From Sclerotiophoma versabilis (taxonomy: Eukaryota; Ascomycota; Dothideomycetes; Pleosporales; Didymellaceae), in contig JAAROD010000095.1 in NCBI GenBank assembly GCA_012274445.1, positions 186,001 through 250,000 on the forward strand: DNA of 64,000 bases. The letters are read 5' to 3'. The notes under the pieces are model-generated. The model was not told the DNA's origin, did no database searches, and saw only the letters and a program-made list of their open reading frames with translations. How positions within the stretch are numbered: position 1 is the first letter of the stretch; each line of letters begins with the position of its first letter. This document shows, piece after piece, positions 42,363-56,000 of the stretch. Both the position numbers and the translations under genes were made by a program.

Positions 42363-43722
42363 TTTATTCGACAGTTCGAAGTCGAAGAAAAGCTACTCAC
42401 ATCCCAGCTTGGAACAACCTATGCGTACTCCTTAGCGGAGAAGTATTTGCCGGTGGCTCTCGAGCTCCTACCGACCTTACCAGCACTGTGAAGACCAGCA
42501 GCATGCGAAACGAGCTTGGTCAGAGAGGAGAGCTCAAGTGTGCCCTCGTCGAGACTTGGGGGCTTCTTCAAGAAGGGTAAGAAGTCGGCTGCGGTATCCC
42601 TGAGTCTGTCCATCACTCCACCAGACACGCTCAATCTCCTCGGAACGATACGACGACCACGCCCCGTCCACGCTTTCTGCTCTGTTTTATGATATCGCGC
42701 CTTGATTTCTTGCTTTCGGCTGGGGTGGTGCACGGAATGGCACACCTTGGGGAAGTCTCTCTGATTCAGATGCTGGTATCCAGGGCTTGCGATCTGATTA
42801 TATGCACATATCTGTTTTCAAATATGGATCGCGTTAGAGGTGCTCTTGCATTCAGGGTATATCGGGTAAGGATTAAGATGCTGTTGGAGCAGTAACTTGC
42901 TGCGCGACTTACGACGTAGAATTGAGGACTCTGATCTTGGAGAAGCACGTAGTCAGTCAGGAGTGACAGAACCAACCAAAGTCAGAGTCACGTTGAAGAC
43001 ATTTGCTTTTCTTGCTTTGGCCTCCATTTTCCATCAGTGGAGGCGGTCTGTAGGGGCATGCTTCGTGGCGTTTTAGACTACAGCCATGTTGGACGCCGCG
43101 CTCCCTTATTTACCTCAGTTTCTCCCATGCTCAAAGTAAACGCATCGTTATCTATTCGTACTGATGTAGGCAAGCCAGGTATTAGCAGACCGCGTACAGT
43201 CTTGTAGTCCGTTTTGTAGCATATGATACTCTTTACTGTGATACCCATCAATTTCGAGATACTGCCTCGAGTACTCGTTTGTTTCTTCGCCCATATCGTT
43301 TATTTATCTGCGACCCCTTCTTCAATAGCCTCCTATCCATCAGAAGAGTCCAGTTATTCCACACCATAAGCATCGATGTCTTCACCGACGCCTTTTTCCT
43401 CATTGACTTATTTCACAACACCTGCATTTTCGTGGAGTTTGCGTTGTAGAGTCATTCTCTCCAATTCGCCGTGTCTGGCTGATACTTCTTCTCTAACAGC
43501 GAGGAACATGTCTGCGCTCATGCAGCAGATTGTGTTCAACAATGCACGTGACTGGCCAATAGCCAAGGCTCGCACCGGGAAGACACTTCATACCTCATCC
43601 AGCCCAGCGCCCGCGTGCCGACGTGAAAGGAGCGCGCCCTGCATATCATCGCGGGTGCGTCGACGTCATTTCCCCAACATATCTCTCTTTACTCGCTACG
43701 AGTATATACTGTCGCATTCATA
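42363..43722 (+). other. Intergenic
   Basis: About 1.4 kb. A minus-strand frame at 42419-42745 (108 codons) and a plus-strand frame at 43376-43723 exist but neither shows family motifs or coding bias; not called. Confidence 0.5.
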
Positions 43723-44453
43723 ATGGACCTTGCAAACATCATCTCTTCTCCTCAAAAGGTCCTGCAGCACAGCAATCCCACAATGCCTCACACAAACCCA
43801 CCCATCTCACCTATCGAGCTACAAAATCTGTTCAATGCCATTGATGCAGCCACGCCAGACCGGCTGCGCACCATACTAAAGAAACTCAGCACCGAAATTC
43901 CCGGCGCCTTCCCGCTGGTGCAAGGTGAACTGTTGTTGAAGAAAGGCGAGCTGAAAAGAGCTGCGCCCTGGACTGGGTCCGGTGCAGTAGCATCTTCTGA
44001 TGACGACTCCGACGACTCGGACAATTCCGACGACGCATCTGAAGATTCCGGTCCCGGTTACGAGTCAGACTACTCAGATGAGGAGGGGCCTGCTCAGGCG
44101 GCGAGTAGGCAGCGATTCGAGATCTGCATGCAATGTGAGAAAGAGTACGATGTGCTGCAGAACGGGAAGAAGAGCTGTCGGTGGCACGACGGTAAGTTGC
44201 GCTTGTTCGCTACAGTAGTATGCAGTGTTAGCAGTACGCTAAGGATTTGATCACAGGGGAGTTGGAGGTCGACTGGGATGGAGGTTTTTGGGCTGATCAC
44301 GATGAGATGTGTCATGGCACGATTGACACGGCCGACATGCGTGAGCAGTATCCCGAGGGGTTTATGTGGGACTGTTGCAATGAATTGGGGGATGTAAAGG
44401 GCTGTAAGAGGAGCAGACACCGCCCGGATAGATCTAAGAGGGTGAAGAGGTAG
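43723..44453 (+). CDS. Conserved Cys/His-rich protein with acidic linker
   Basis: Two exons, 43723-44191 and 44257-44453 (intron 65 nt, phase 1, branch CGCTAAGG), give 221 aa. The N-terminal 80 residues form a helical segment (ELQNLFNAIDAATPDRLRTILKKL). An acidic Asp/Ser linker follows. The C-terminal half is a probable zinc-binding domain: C-x2-C-x11-C-x2-H, ending HDG, then DWDGGFWADHDEMCHG, GFMWDCC and GCK-x3-H. The intron lies exactly between HDG and ELEV, and its removal unites the motif. Many ascomycetes carry similar proteins annotated only as C2H2 or zinc-finger-like; no specific function is known to me. An in-frame ATG at residue 21 (NPTMPHTNPP) is an alternative start. Confidence 0.82.
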
Positions 44454-44893
44454 TACCAGACATGGATCGTTTGCTATCAAGTCTCATTCATACGCCGCTC
44501 TTCTCTCGTACCCCCCTTCTGGCGTAGACACTTAACCCTATAACCCCACGGACGTCCGGAACCTCACATGCGCCAGGATCAGGTTTGATGATGTCCATCA
44601 ATTAAAGCGAGTACAATAAGCGAAAGAATACTCTTCTTCCAGTATCAGTCATCACGTATGCGCCATCATAAGAAGATCACTGCCTTATTCCCCACCTTTG
44701 CATCGTCCCAGACAACACCGGCCACATCCGCACTGCTGTCTTCGACTTTTCTACACAATATCCCACTCCTAAATCCAGGTGAAAACCTACATCACAGCTG
44801 TCTTCCGTGCTATCCCATATACGTATTCTTGCACACCACATCTACTCCCCTCACTTTTCCGCAACACAACGTGCACCTGAAGAAGCCCACACT

Positions 44894-44910
44894 GGGGGGG
44901 GGGGGGGGGG
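44894..44910 (+). repeat. Homopolymer run G17
   Basis: Seventeen consecutive G residues on the plus strand; its exact length is likely to be unreliable in any assembly. Confidence 0.95.
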
Positions 44911-46973
44911 CTTAAGAAGCACAGATAGTCAAAAGAAAAGAAATCTAAGAGAAAAAGCAGTGCTGGCCCTCGTCAGCATTTTGCGTCAGCGAATGCGTTT
45001 GTCAGTATCGCTGTTGCTGCACAACCAGCCGGTTTTCGAAGTATCTGTACAGAACACACTTATTCGACTAACTCAACATTCTTCCCCGTGGAGCTACTGA
45101 AATCATACCCATGGTGCTAAAGCGTTGCATTGGATCAGCGTGAGATTATGTTGTGCAACGTTGGTCTTTGGGGGGTCGTTTGGGTTCTCGAGGTCGGAGC
45201 GACAACATCATGACGAAGTGCGGGGGCAAGCTCGGAAGAGATGCACTCAGGTACATGAGACTGAGGATGGATGGGTGAAGAGCATTGTTCTGCGTGTCGG
45301 TAGGAAGTAATTGTATGTTGAGGTTTGATAATGGAATGAGAGGGTTCTGTCTCGTTCTTCTCACATGGTCAACTTGGCCGTGGTCATCCAAGGGCGAGAT
45401 TAAAGCATCTCAGACATGGGGAATATGCCACGATGGGGTACTCGATACAAGCAAGGGCTTGGGACACCAAGTGGATGTCGTTCAGGGTGACGAGGCCAAT
45501 CAAGTGGGAAATCACGGCGTGAGCGAATCATGATTGATCGTTTCTTGACTCAACACGGCTGCGAAATGTGTAAGAAAGTCTGAAGCCACCCGTGAAGACT
45601 AGCACGTCTAGTTGCGACTAAGATGCAATCCAGCAACAGTACCATTTACAGGCGCAGCGACATGGCGTGCGATGGCGTTCGCATGTAGGTTTGTGGTTTC
45701 AAGTTGTGCAGTGATGGATACCAGAGAAGATGAAGATTCTTAGATGGCTTCTGGTTTGAGAACGCCTTTCGGCCGTGGTCAGATGGCGCAGGCTGTCTGC
45801 TGCCTAGACGCAACGTGTTGGAGTTCATCATGGGCCCAAAGAGCCCGAACAACGAGTGAGAATGACATTTTTAATTGGACAAAACCTGATATTGGTACAG
45901 GAAGGAGAAACAGAAGCAAAAGACAAAAAGGACGTTCATGAGTCCAATCTCCGAGGAGATACAACACAGATGGGCACCCCTGCCCCCAATCCGAACCGCC
46001 AACATGTTCCTAAGTCCCACTGGAGTTGCCGCTTTGGAAATACCTTGCATTTGCTCTATGGAATTCTCGTCTGTTTCTTGGCAGAGTATCGTTCCACTTG
46101 CGATACGACTCACTGTCACGCCGACTCGGAATCGCAATGTCATTTTCCACAGGCAGTGACACTTTCCGAAACGTCAACATGCGATAACGAGTCAACAGAG
46201 CCCAAACCATACAGACTGCATACGCGTCCTCAATATGTTTGTGGCGTCTTCCCAAACTATCAGGCTACCTGCCAGCGAGTAAGTGTACGAGTCTGGTCGA
46301 TAGCGAGATTAACCGAATCGCAGACTGTCCCGAGCGTCTGGAAAGATATTAAGAAAATAGTCTCGGTCTCGGTGGACGATGGACCGGGAGATCGACAAAG
46401 CTCCGATCCTTAATGACCATCCAAACTCCAGGACTACCAGGTTTCAGGCAAACAGAGTTTCGGAACCTGCCAGAGTGCTGTGTGCCTGAATCTCCACAAC
46501 TTGTTGCGCAGATCGAAGGACAGGAGTCATTCTAGCTTTGTGTCGGCCCTGCTTTGGCACTCGATGGCGTAGAAAAGAAGCAGGCTGCATCGTTGTGTTA
46601 GACAGTAGGCTAGCCGAAGCCGGCCCTTTGTTAGGCGACTATCAACAACGAAGTTTGTAGTCTTGATTCGTGGCAAAACTAAAGTCGGCAATGTTTCTAA
46701 CCGCACAGTGCCGCCTCCGCGAGTTTGACGATGTGGTGCACATGGGGCCCTCCACAATGTCCCACATGCTCCACATGGGGCTTTTTGGGGGATACGACCT
46801 TGGAGACCTTGGAGTTGGGGTAGATGAGCGCTAGGGGTGTTTTCAGTGTCTAAGTGAGGCTCGCGCTAACGTGCGAATTTGCGCATCTGGTTTTTGATGT
46901 GAAGGGCGTGCAGATGCCCAAATGTCGATCATCAAGTCTTGCGTACGCGTCGTCTCTTGAAACCGCTGATGCG

Positions 46974-47059
46974 CTGTGAACTGTAGGTGGCGATCAATGT
47001 AGCGAATGATCCACTGTGAACTGTAGGTGGCGATCAGTGTAGCGAATGATCCACTGTGA
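46974..47059 (+). repeat. 40-bp tandem repeat, two full units and a partial third
   Basis: Unit starts CTGTGAACTGTAGGTGG and ends GAATGATCCA; the second copy differs at one base from the first, and a short third start (CTGTGA) follows. Confidence 0.92.
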
Positions 47060-50000
47060 GTGACATTGCAGGTCGACATCTAAGGATGCTATCGTGTCCC
47101 TCTCAGATTCGCACAGGTCAAGACCGCCAAAGGTATTGATTCTCTTACGTACAAATCTACGTGCCAGCTGGTGATATTATTTGGTGTTGAAGATGTCAGT
47201 CAAGCTTCAGATCCCAGCAAACTGGTAGAGCTGCGGCAGAGCTTGTAAGCGAGAAAATCTCATCGAAGCCCATATTGAAATGCAGCCCAATCAATCATAC
47301 TGTCCAAGTGAAACAGCCCTCAGACGCCTGGGAAGGCGCTGCGATGTGAACCATGCAGGAACACGGTCAATCAAAATGCTCTTTAATTATTGTAGAAGTG
47401 TTTGAAATTGCCCAGCGCTCCAGCAACAGATATTAACATCTGAAGCTCGGTTGACATAATCAGTAGTGCATAGACTCTTAATCTCAAGGTAGTGTGTTAC
47501 CAGCTTTCATCCTGTCCTGAAATCATCTCGATCAGCCTTCTGATTGTTGAGCTCTTGAGTTTTTGCGTGGCAAGTTTACGGTGCGGCGAAGGTCTTGGCG
47601 CGCTCTAGCCCACGTTCGGCGTACAGCACCTTCAAGAGGCGAACAAGGCCTGTCCCTCAAATCACCGCATGTGTAGGTGTGTGAAGCAAGTGCACGTGAG
47701 CTTCTCCTTTGCTTCTTACTGTTGACTATCGGTACAGCAGTAACGCCTTTCTATGTTACAACGCCTGTCTGCATTCGCCCCTTTGTTGCATGCCTAACCA
47801 CCGGTCGTACAGCTGTTCCACGGAGCTTCGCTATATGCTTTCACACCTGTTAGGATGGCACCTGTTGCAAACACGAGCTTGCGCGGCCCTGATACCATGC
47901 AACTCCTCAGGATTCTTCAGGATTCACGCGTCGTGCGACCGTCTGAAGGCATGTCCCGAGAAACTAACTTACTGTAATACGCACAGCCTAAACATTCACA
48001 TGCCAAAACCTTCACCAACGTCTGCATTATTCGGTGCCCTTACCACTTTTTATGGTGCCAGACACACATATCCATTATGAAACGCCCCCCTTCAACATTA
48101 CTCATGGAAGATGTGGAGACTATCGATGATGGAAATCTTGCACAGTCGCCGACCTTAACCATGTAATCTTCTGCAGTATCTCTAGTGGGACTGAATGTCA
48201 CATGATGTAAATTGGCTGCTAAGCATGCAGGATCGCTTAGTTCCTAGAAGTAGCGTAAATGAACACGAGACAATTTAGCCGCCTAAACGCTGAAAAATCC
48301 ACACCTGATCTTTCCTGCACAACGCCGGATCTTCTAGACGAATTCGTACATAGGGTACCAGTGGAATTGTGCAGGCTGACAGGGGACTGTTCGGACGATA
48401 TAATGCCCCGAGTTGACCGGCAAAGCGAAACTCTGCAAATAAAACAGAGATGAGCTGATGTTCGAGCTAAATGGAAATTACCAGTCAGCGCGGTATCACC
48501 TTATGCCTCGGGTATTTGCGAATCTACCGCCATACCTCTTCCGGGCCCCGACTGCACTGAAAGCTGATAGACAAGCCTTTACCACCGTCAGCTCTATATC
48601 GTTTAGGGTAATGCAGGGACACAGCATTCGCTTCATGCGGGTGATCGGTGATGCCAAGACACTGAAGTGCAGAGTGCATATGTATGTGTACGATGGGTTG
48701 CATGGTCGGTGCTGAGCGCTGCAGCCATCTGCACCAGGTCGCGTCGCACAAGATACGCAGCATGGTGGATCCTCAAGGGCTGGGCATGCATGCGTACGGA
48801 CGTTTTACGCATGATGCAGGGGGTACGCGATTGGACGGATTATTGATTCCGTATACCGACGCTCGGTACCCGCACTATTGACTGTCGTCGTTGAGCATCC
48901 ACAGCTTTGAGCCAGTAGTCGCGACCGGCATGGAAGGGCAGACAAGTCCAGGATCATTTTCTTCATGTGGCACAGCTGCCATCAGAAGTTAGAATGAGAG
49001 ACGGGGCGGAACGGAACGTGACCGAGAATGACAGGCACGGGCTTGTAAGCAGGGTGTGGGCCACGTCGATCGGTGCAGATTGCTCTGCAGCTTGTTGTGA
49101 CTCGTGAGCTTTGCCGCGAACAGACGCTGCCGAAGTTCTGGAACTCTCCCCAGCCGTATGGATTCGGGACGCCGAACAATTGTGCCGAACGCACATGGTG
49201 TTGCCGTTGGTGACGACGTCGATACTGGTGCCACTGATCAGCCAGGCGATATGACCTTCTTCGGTGCCAAATCCGCGCGCTTGTCGCTCTGAGATATGGA
49301 TTGGCGCGTCACCCACACCATGACAGCATATTTATGGCCTCCGGAGATAACTTGAAGGTGGTGTGGGGATGGAGTGACGATGGTGGGAGTGAGAGAGTGG
49401 GGATGAGATACTCTGTGCAGGAACATGTCCGCTTTGTTTTGGGACCTAACCGCATATGGGTTGCAAAATCAGAAAGTCGCAACCAGGCATGATCCTGCAT
49501 AATCACGGTTGAAATCCAACGCCGTCCTGTGAGCACACAAGCATTTGTTAATAATGATGATGATGGAATGTGCTGCTCTAGCACCCACCGGTTACAAACT
49601 AGCGTTTAGGCACGCATTCCCCTAGCGCAGGTATCCGCGCTCCTGCAGTTGGAGCAGGTCACGTCTAACCATGAAAGTACCCTTGTTTTTGCAACTTCCG
49701 AGGCTGTTCATGTCCAGGTTCCTTGTTCATTGCTCAAGCGATACAAACTATTCGTCAACGTCCCTTTTTTGGACATGGTCATACCGCGCGGCACCCTCCC
49801 CTTATGGTAATTTTACCGGTCGGCACGTGTCGCCGGGCCTTCCGCGGTTCTTCGAAAATCGAGATGCTGTCTACGATTCATGAGTTATGACAGCGATCAA
49901 CATCCACACTGCCTTTCCCCCGACGGCGACCTTACTTTGAACGGTATACGGCATAGCAATGACGGGCCTTACTCCCGAGCATGTGGTAACCGGAGAGCTA

Positions 50001-51534
50001 ATCACAATGAACATCACGCTGTGCCAACTAGAGGTATTAAGGATGAAGAAGTTGAATTAGGCGCGGGGCGTCATACGCAGTGCAGAAGCGGGTCTTGATA
50101 TTTCGGAGTCGCTTGGGGAATGCAAAAGTCTGGAGCGCACATCTTGAATGAATGGTACGTATGCTGGGATACGCTCATCGGCTGCGTCTAGTCAAACGTC
50201 AAAGGAACTTTAAATCATAGCTGACGGAAAGCCGTTGCAGCCGTTAAGATTAAAAGGCGTTCAGTATTCCGGTTTGGTTCGGAGCCGAGGCACCCCAATT
50301 ATACGACGATTAAGCGGTACGTTTTTTTGACGGGGTTGTAAGAAGTGGGCTTGGAACACATCCTCGTGTTCGGGCGATTCGGTACTTCTTTGTTCGCTGA
50401 CAGCCGGACCGCATCGCTTACATGCTTGGATTGGATGAAAGAGCCATGTAAGTTCTTGGGCCATGGTTTACTTAATCTGGATGGGGTTCGCTTCCGGTCA
50501 GTGCAGAAGAAAAGGATTGTGTTGGAGAGGAAGTGTGTCCGTTTATGCGATGTGACTGGCCCATGCTGTAGGATGTCATTCCGGCGCATCCTTGAGCTGC
50601 TATTCTGTGGCTTACTAGCCGCGAGGGAATTTCCACGCATATTTCCCAGTTGCCAAGTTTGAGGGTAAAATGCGCTAGTCTAGCCTTGCTATGCCATGTG
50701 GAGGCCATGTGTATCGAAGATCATAACCATCACGCAACGAGTCAAGATAACGCGATAGGAGCCGCACGAATGCGGAGGCTTGAGGTGATGCCCAACTGAA
50801 GATACCAAACGTGTCGTTGTAACGTAAGATTGTCAGATTGGCGCTGAAGGTCAGGGTTGGTAAAGCATGTGGGGGAATGTGGGCGGTCTGATGTTCGCAT
50901 TAACAACGGACTCGGCACGAAACCATGCGGGTATCGGATCGACCCTACGATAGTGGGGGCGCCACATCAGCATAGAAGCAACAACGAAGGAGCTCTTTGA
51001 GAAGACAAGAAAGGTCGTGAGACACTGGTTTACCGCTTGCAAAACCATGGCCGCTTCCTATCTTACGCTGCAAGTGTTGTGCGTAGATTCTCCATGACGC
51101 CTGTCCCAATGATATGACTTCAGCCAGTAAAACAGCCCTATTTATACAAGTGAATCTGAGAATATGAATAATAAACCAAAAAATCCTGGACCGAATAGCT
51201 GACCGACTGAAAAGAAGCCATGAACTTGAGAAAAATTTCTAAAGGCACCTTGAAAAGCATAAATGCGAGACTGACTAGATAGTCCAGTGGATGCACATGA
51301 ACAATCAAAAGACGTCCTTCGTGTCCGTATGAATAAAACCCGAACTTTTCCTCTTTGAAACGGTGTTCTACGCCTGTGTTTCCACGGAGAGTACCGCCGT
51401 TGCGAAAGCGCTTGGTATCATAGGGAGTGCATATTGCCAGCCTTTGGAGTTCGCTGAAAGTCTTCTATAACTTGGAATGGTGAAAGTGTTGTCGAGAGCC
51501 AGTCCACTGTAAGGACTGGAGCTGAAATCTTGGA

Positions 51535-53052
51535 TCATGCGCCAGAATAGTATTGTGGCACACCATGCTGGCCGTAAGCCACGGGTGGCCCACCTTCTTC
51601 CTGCACTTGATCCAAGTGGCCCGGCTCTGCATACCATTGTGCACTCATCGAGCGACTGGGCATCTGCATTGGTGACATCTGGTTGTGCTCGTAGGAGTTC
51701 CAAGCTGGTGGGTAGAATTGATGAGATTGGAGAACTGGGGCGGAAAGAGGTCCAGATGTCGACCCTCCTATTGTGGTGGTGTGTAACGTTGGCTGACTCG
51801 TGTCTATACTGGTGGGATATGGGTAGGGAGAGGTTCGTCGTCCGAAGTCCTGCTGAATCCCAAGACCTTGACCGGCGTATTGTTGCGGCAGCCCCTCGAT
51901 GTTGCCATAAGACATCGAACGCGTTGGCGGTGGTTGGAACGAAGGTTGCTGTCCCCACGCATGGCTCTCGGGGTGGCCATAAGACATCGTCGAACTTGTG
52001 CTCATCGTAGCTGGGGTGTGGACACCGGAGACGCCTGACTCGCTTCCGTACACAGAATTCGCTGTTGACGGGGACTGTCGCCAGTATCCTGCGTTTGAAT
52101 TGGGGCTCTCCGCGATCGTCGAGGATGGAAGATAGCTAGTTGCCGGAGGCCACTGTGTCTCTATTGGAGGGGGATACGGGTACGCTGAGTGTTGTACCGG
52201 TACTGTACATCTTAGTAAAATAAATGCGGAGGGGCACAAGTAGGGTCTTACCTCCACCTGAGGTGGGCGTATGATGATGGTCGATGTCAGGTTCACCCGC
52301 ATAGCCGTAAGGCGCACTTGGTGCACCTGCGGAAACCCCCTGGTATGGCGCATGGAAATCACCGATCTTTTCTCGTGCATGCGGAGGGAGGTGTCGTGGA
52401 GATGAAGCCTGGGGCGTGTTTGGTGTCCCTGTACTCAAATCTTTTACAGCATCTGAAGGCCGTTGTGTGTCGACACTATGTTCCACTGGAAAAAAGTTAC
52501 ACTCTTTCTTTAGTCGAATGCAGTTGGAGCAACGGCCTTGTGGGTCGTCAGGAGCCAGAAGGCATCGAATCTTTCTCCGTCGGCAGTGTCCTGATTTACT
52601 CTAGTTAGTTGCTGTGATCATGTTTGCGTCGCAAAAGACAAATACTCTGTTGACATACCGCATGCGACCGATGTTCGATGGTATCCTAGCTTGTTGCGCG
52701 CTTTGTTACTTGTTGGCGACAAGTCGCCAGATGTCCCTAGAGCCAAGTTACGCATATGTGGCGTAGATGTCGATCGTCGAAGTTCTCCAGGTACTTTGGT
52801 CTTGGATGAGCGCCTCTTCTTGCCCTGATGTTGATGTGTTTGAGCAGTGGAATATGGTCCGGTGAAGGTGTTCTTGAAATCAAGAGAATCCGTTGGACTT
52901 TGAGCTGAGGTGGGCTCTGGGGCAGGACCATCGACGCCAGGACTGTGGTTTGGAGTATTAAAGGACATTACGTTACTGACGAGCTGTAGAGGTAACGGCT
53001 GGTCTAGTCTGGAAGCGGTCTTCTTCGCACGGCGGTCGGTTCCCACAGCCAT
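51535..53052 (-). CDS. Zn2Cys6 transcription factor
   Basis: Exons on the complement of 52659-53052, 52252-52590 and 51535-52202 give 466 aa; introns (68 and 49 nt) are both phase 1. The binuclear zinc cluster lies at about 130-160 and is split by the first intron: VACGHCRRRKIRC, then CSNCIRLKKEC, so all six cysteines are present with typical spacing. N-terminal to it is a Ser/Thr/Pro-rich stretch with KKRRSSKTK, a likely nuclear signal. The C-terminal 300 residues are Ser/Pro/Tyr/Gln-rich (IETQWPP, STANSVYGSES, TMSYG repeated with STSST, SMSYGNIEGLP, ending PQYYSGA), matching a conserved but little-studied fungal regulator that lacks the usual fungal_trans domain. Internal Met at 29 (MSFNTPNHSPG) is an alternative start. 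Confidence 0.92.
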
Positions 53053-56000
53053 GTGCAGCGCTGTATCGTCGCAATTCCCGAAGCTGAACGCACGAAACCA
53101 GACAGTGCATTGAAGTGTCTTGGGGATGTGAGCATCAAATGTTTAAAGTTCGGGAGGGACCCACCAGGTAACTGGGAGTCTAAGCGATACACGTACCTAG
53201 AAAGTCAGGCAAGATGACTTTTAAAACGTTGGAGCCCGCACTAGATCGTGTCTTAAGACGGGAGCAGTTGGCGGAGGCGATTGCGGGCGATCGACCATGC
53301 CATGGACTGTTAGGCGCAATGGGTGTTATGGGCGGAAATCCGAAGGGTTAGGGCCAAACGACAGTGATGGTCCGGGTCCGGAAGTGAAGACCAAAAGAGA
53401 GAAGATGGTGAAGCACTGGTGCACACTGTTGTATGTAAGCTAGCTGCCACCACCGCAGGGGCCACTTTCACAACCAGCAAAGGTGACAGGCGCCAAAAGC
53501 AAAGCCTGCACGAGACGAAAAGATTCAGGGACTTGAGGTTGAATTTTGGGACGCGCTGTTTGGCTGGATTGAGTGGATGAATAAAAGTGGCGAGGCGACA
53601 CACGCTATTACCATATTGGGCCTGCTGCGTTGGAGTGCCCAATCACCAAATTCACCAGAGGATTTTGCAGGCACCCTGGTGGCTTGGCCTCCATAAGACG
53701 AGCTTGTGCCAGTGTGGAAGGAGGGATTAAGGGAACCCTGTACAGTTCGCTCAGACCAACTGATGTGCGGGATGGATGGAAGCTCGCTCGCTCCCAGGTT
53801 GAGCAGTCCGTGCGTTGTCGTCCTGCTCCGACCCACGGACAGTTTTATTCCCACCACACCATCGATGGTTGACAGCCAGGCCGATGACACGACGGTAACC
53901 GCCGCCTAGCGTCAGCGGCGAGCGTAGTCCATATTGCTAGTTGGACATGAGTCTTTGTGCCCTTGAACCTGAGAAGCTGCCGACGGCAGTTTTAGTACTT
54001 GGCCCATCGCACGTAGTTCCGAGGGGTTCAGCTGTGAGGGCCCCACTTGCAAGTACGCTGCAGGAGCCGGAGGCAACAATGTGGCCCGGTTCTGTGCGCA
54101 GGGACGAGGCCTGGGGAACGTGATTGCATCAGGGGTACCTTTCATCAACATTGCTGGATCTGAGATGACGAGGACGGTCGTGGAGACAGGGCCGAAATGC
54201 CTGGAGCCGGAGCTGACGCGCTTTGTGGAGACGCACGAATGACGGCGCTGGTCGCGAATGCTGTGACGTTCCAGCATACGACGTCTCCAACAGCCATCGC
54301 CCTTCCTCTCTGTATGCAGATGACATTTGCAGTCGCTGGAAGACAGCAGGGATGACGCTGACGCGACCTGCTGGCGCCGGCACTTGCAGCGAGTGCGGAT
54401 GCGCTGCGACAGATGGCTTAGAAAAGGAGTCCTTTCTCCACACTCGTTCATCTCGCTAAAAATGCAACGAGGAAAGCCTCGATTCATTTCCACACGCGTC
54501 ATTGTGACCAGAGACCTGCACTGTCGCTGCTACTGTAGCACAGCACATGTCACTGGCTGCTGCAATTGGCGGTACGTGCAATGGGATGAATCGTCAATAT
54601 TGGAGCGCTGAAAAGCCAACAAGAGGCCTGACCCAGCACAGTGGCTCCTGAAGACGTGCATGACGTCCACCACACCAAAGTCTGGGCGATTCCACAGATG
54701 GCAATCGCACGTGGGACACGCCTAATCAAAATCTAATCGGCCCTTCTCATCAAGCATCTCTTGGGAACGCAGGTCGAGACAACGCTCATCAAGTTGGTCA
54801 CCGGTGATGGACGCTCCCCGACGGCATTTCCGTCACCTCCCCACATTGGCGTGGTGGAGCTGGTCTCTAGTGCGGTGGCCTTGCAGCAAAAGATATTGCG
54901 GCGTTGCGCGTTCTCCATTACCTCTTTGGACCATCTTCTCCTGGTGTCAAAGGATTCAGCGGAACACTGCTACATTCAATCGCCCAGCTTGCACGTGCCA
55001 GTCTTCGTTGCTGCTCACTTGTTATCGGCTCCAGCGATACTAGGTCGTCAATTTTAACAGCTGAAGCTCGTGAAGCGCGAAAGTGAAGTTATCATGTGGT
55101 TGTGCTTTGATTCGTACCTGCCTCATCCAACTGGTCTTGGCGCGCTAGCCCTGTTCTCAAGCTGCGCACCAACAACTAACCGTGATCAGACGCTACTCAG
55201 GATTACTTAAATGTTGCGCTGCAACTCACACTCGATTAGTCACCGCGAAACAGGAAGGCTACTACGAATCTACATGACGGGCGTACTCGATTCGTACTCA
55301 CAAAGGTCCATCAGCACGCGCGCGAATGTACAACGTTTGGCATTACGTTTCGCCCCTTTCAATCAAGTCTAGCAGGAGAGTGGATTTTCTTGTGGTGAAT
55401 AATAACCACATTACGCCACAAATGAATTGCAGCAATTACAATCACACCACGGTTGAGGGCAAGATAACAGAACATAACAGGACCTGAACTTCATATGTAT
55501 ACTCCAGGGCCTGCAAGCACCTTCTATGGCTGAAGGGGAGTGGTGATATTCAGCATCGTACGCAACTCGTTGCTAGGACTGCTCAATAAGCTGTCCTTGG
55601 CTACAACACAGCGTCAACATGATGCTATGAAATCGGAACCGCCTCGAAGGTACAGGATATTAATCGTCTCGCAATGAGAATTTTGTATTTGTATCACTGA
55701 TCACTACTGATGGTTTCCAACTACCTACAGATGAGGTAGGTGCCAAAACAATCCAGCCTTTTATTTTTTGGAACCCCTACCGCATCCACATTATGCAGAC
55801 AAGGGGGATATGAATGCAGGTGAGCGTAGCTCCATCTCCGACTTCGCACTTTCAAGCAGTCCGAGTCTGGCGCTATGAAGAGGTTCTGCTCAGGCTTCAA
55901 GTGATCGTCGACTCTTACGCGTCCAGCTGGCTGGGCCTCACTTCCAGCTTGGGCAAGATAGTCAGGCACTACTGCAGTTTTCGTGCGACTACGAGATACT

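Larger units (their letters stand above)
44454..51534 (+). other. Long gene-poor stretch (7 kb)
   Basis: No convincing gene in either strand. Open frames reach at most about 185 codons, begin mostly at non-ATG codons, and show no domain or motif I recognise. Base composition is mixed rather than strongly AT-rich, so a heavily RIP-mutated transposon is not obvious. It contains a G17 run and a 40-bp tandem repeat (listed). It may hold unannotated RNA genes, old repeats or long regulatory sequence. Confidence 0.55.

Noticed and set aside
45856..46413. 185-codon plus-strand frame in the gene-poor block
   Set aside because: Starts at a non-ATG codon, has no recognisable motif and no third-position bias.
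47709..48080. 123-codon Cys-rich plus-strand frame considered as a secreted protein
   Set aside because: Starts at TTG, has no clean signal peptide and no supporting context.
53912..54502. 196-codon minus-strand frame
   Set aside because: Product is Arg/Ser/Cys-rich without domains; composition is like other shadow frames.
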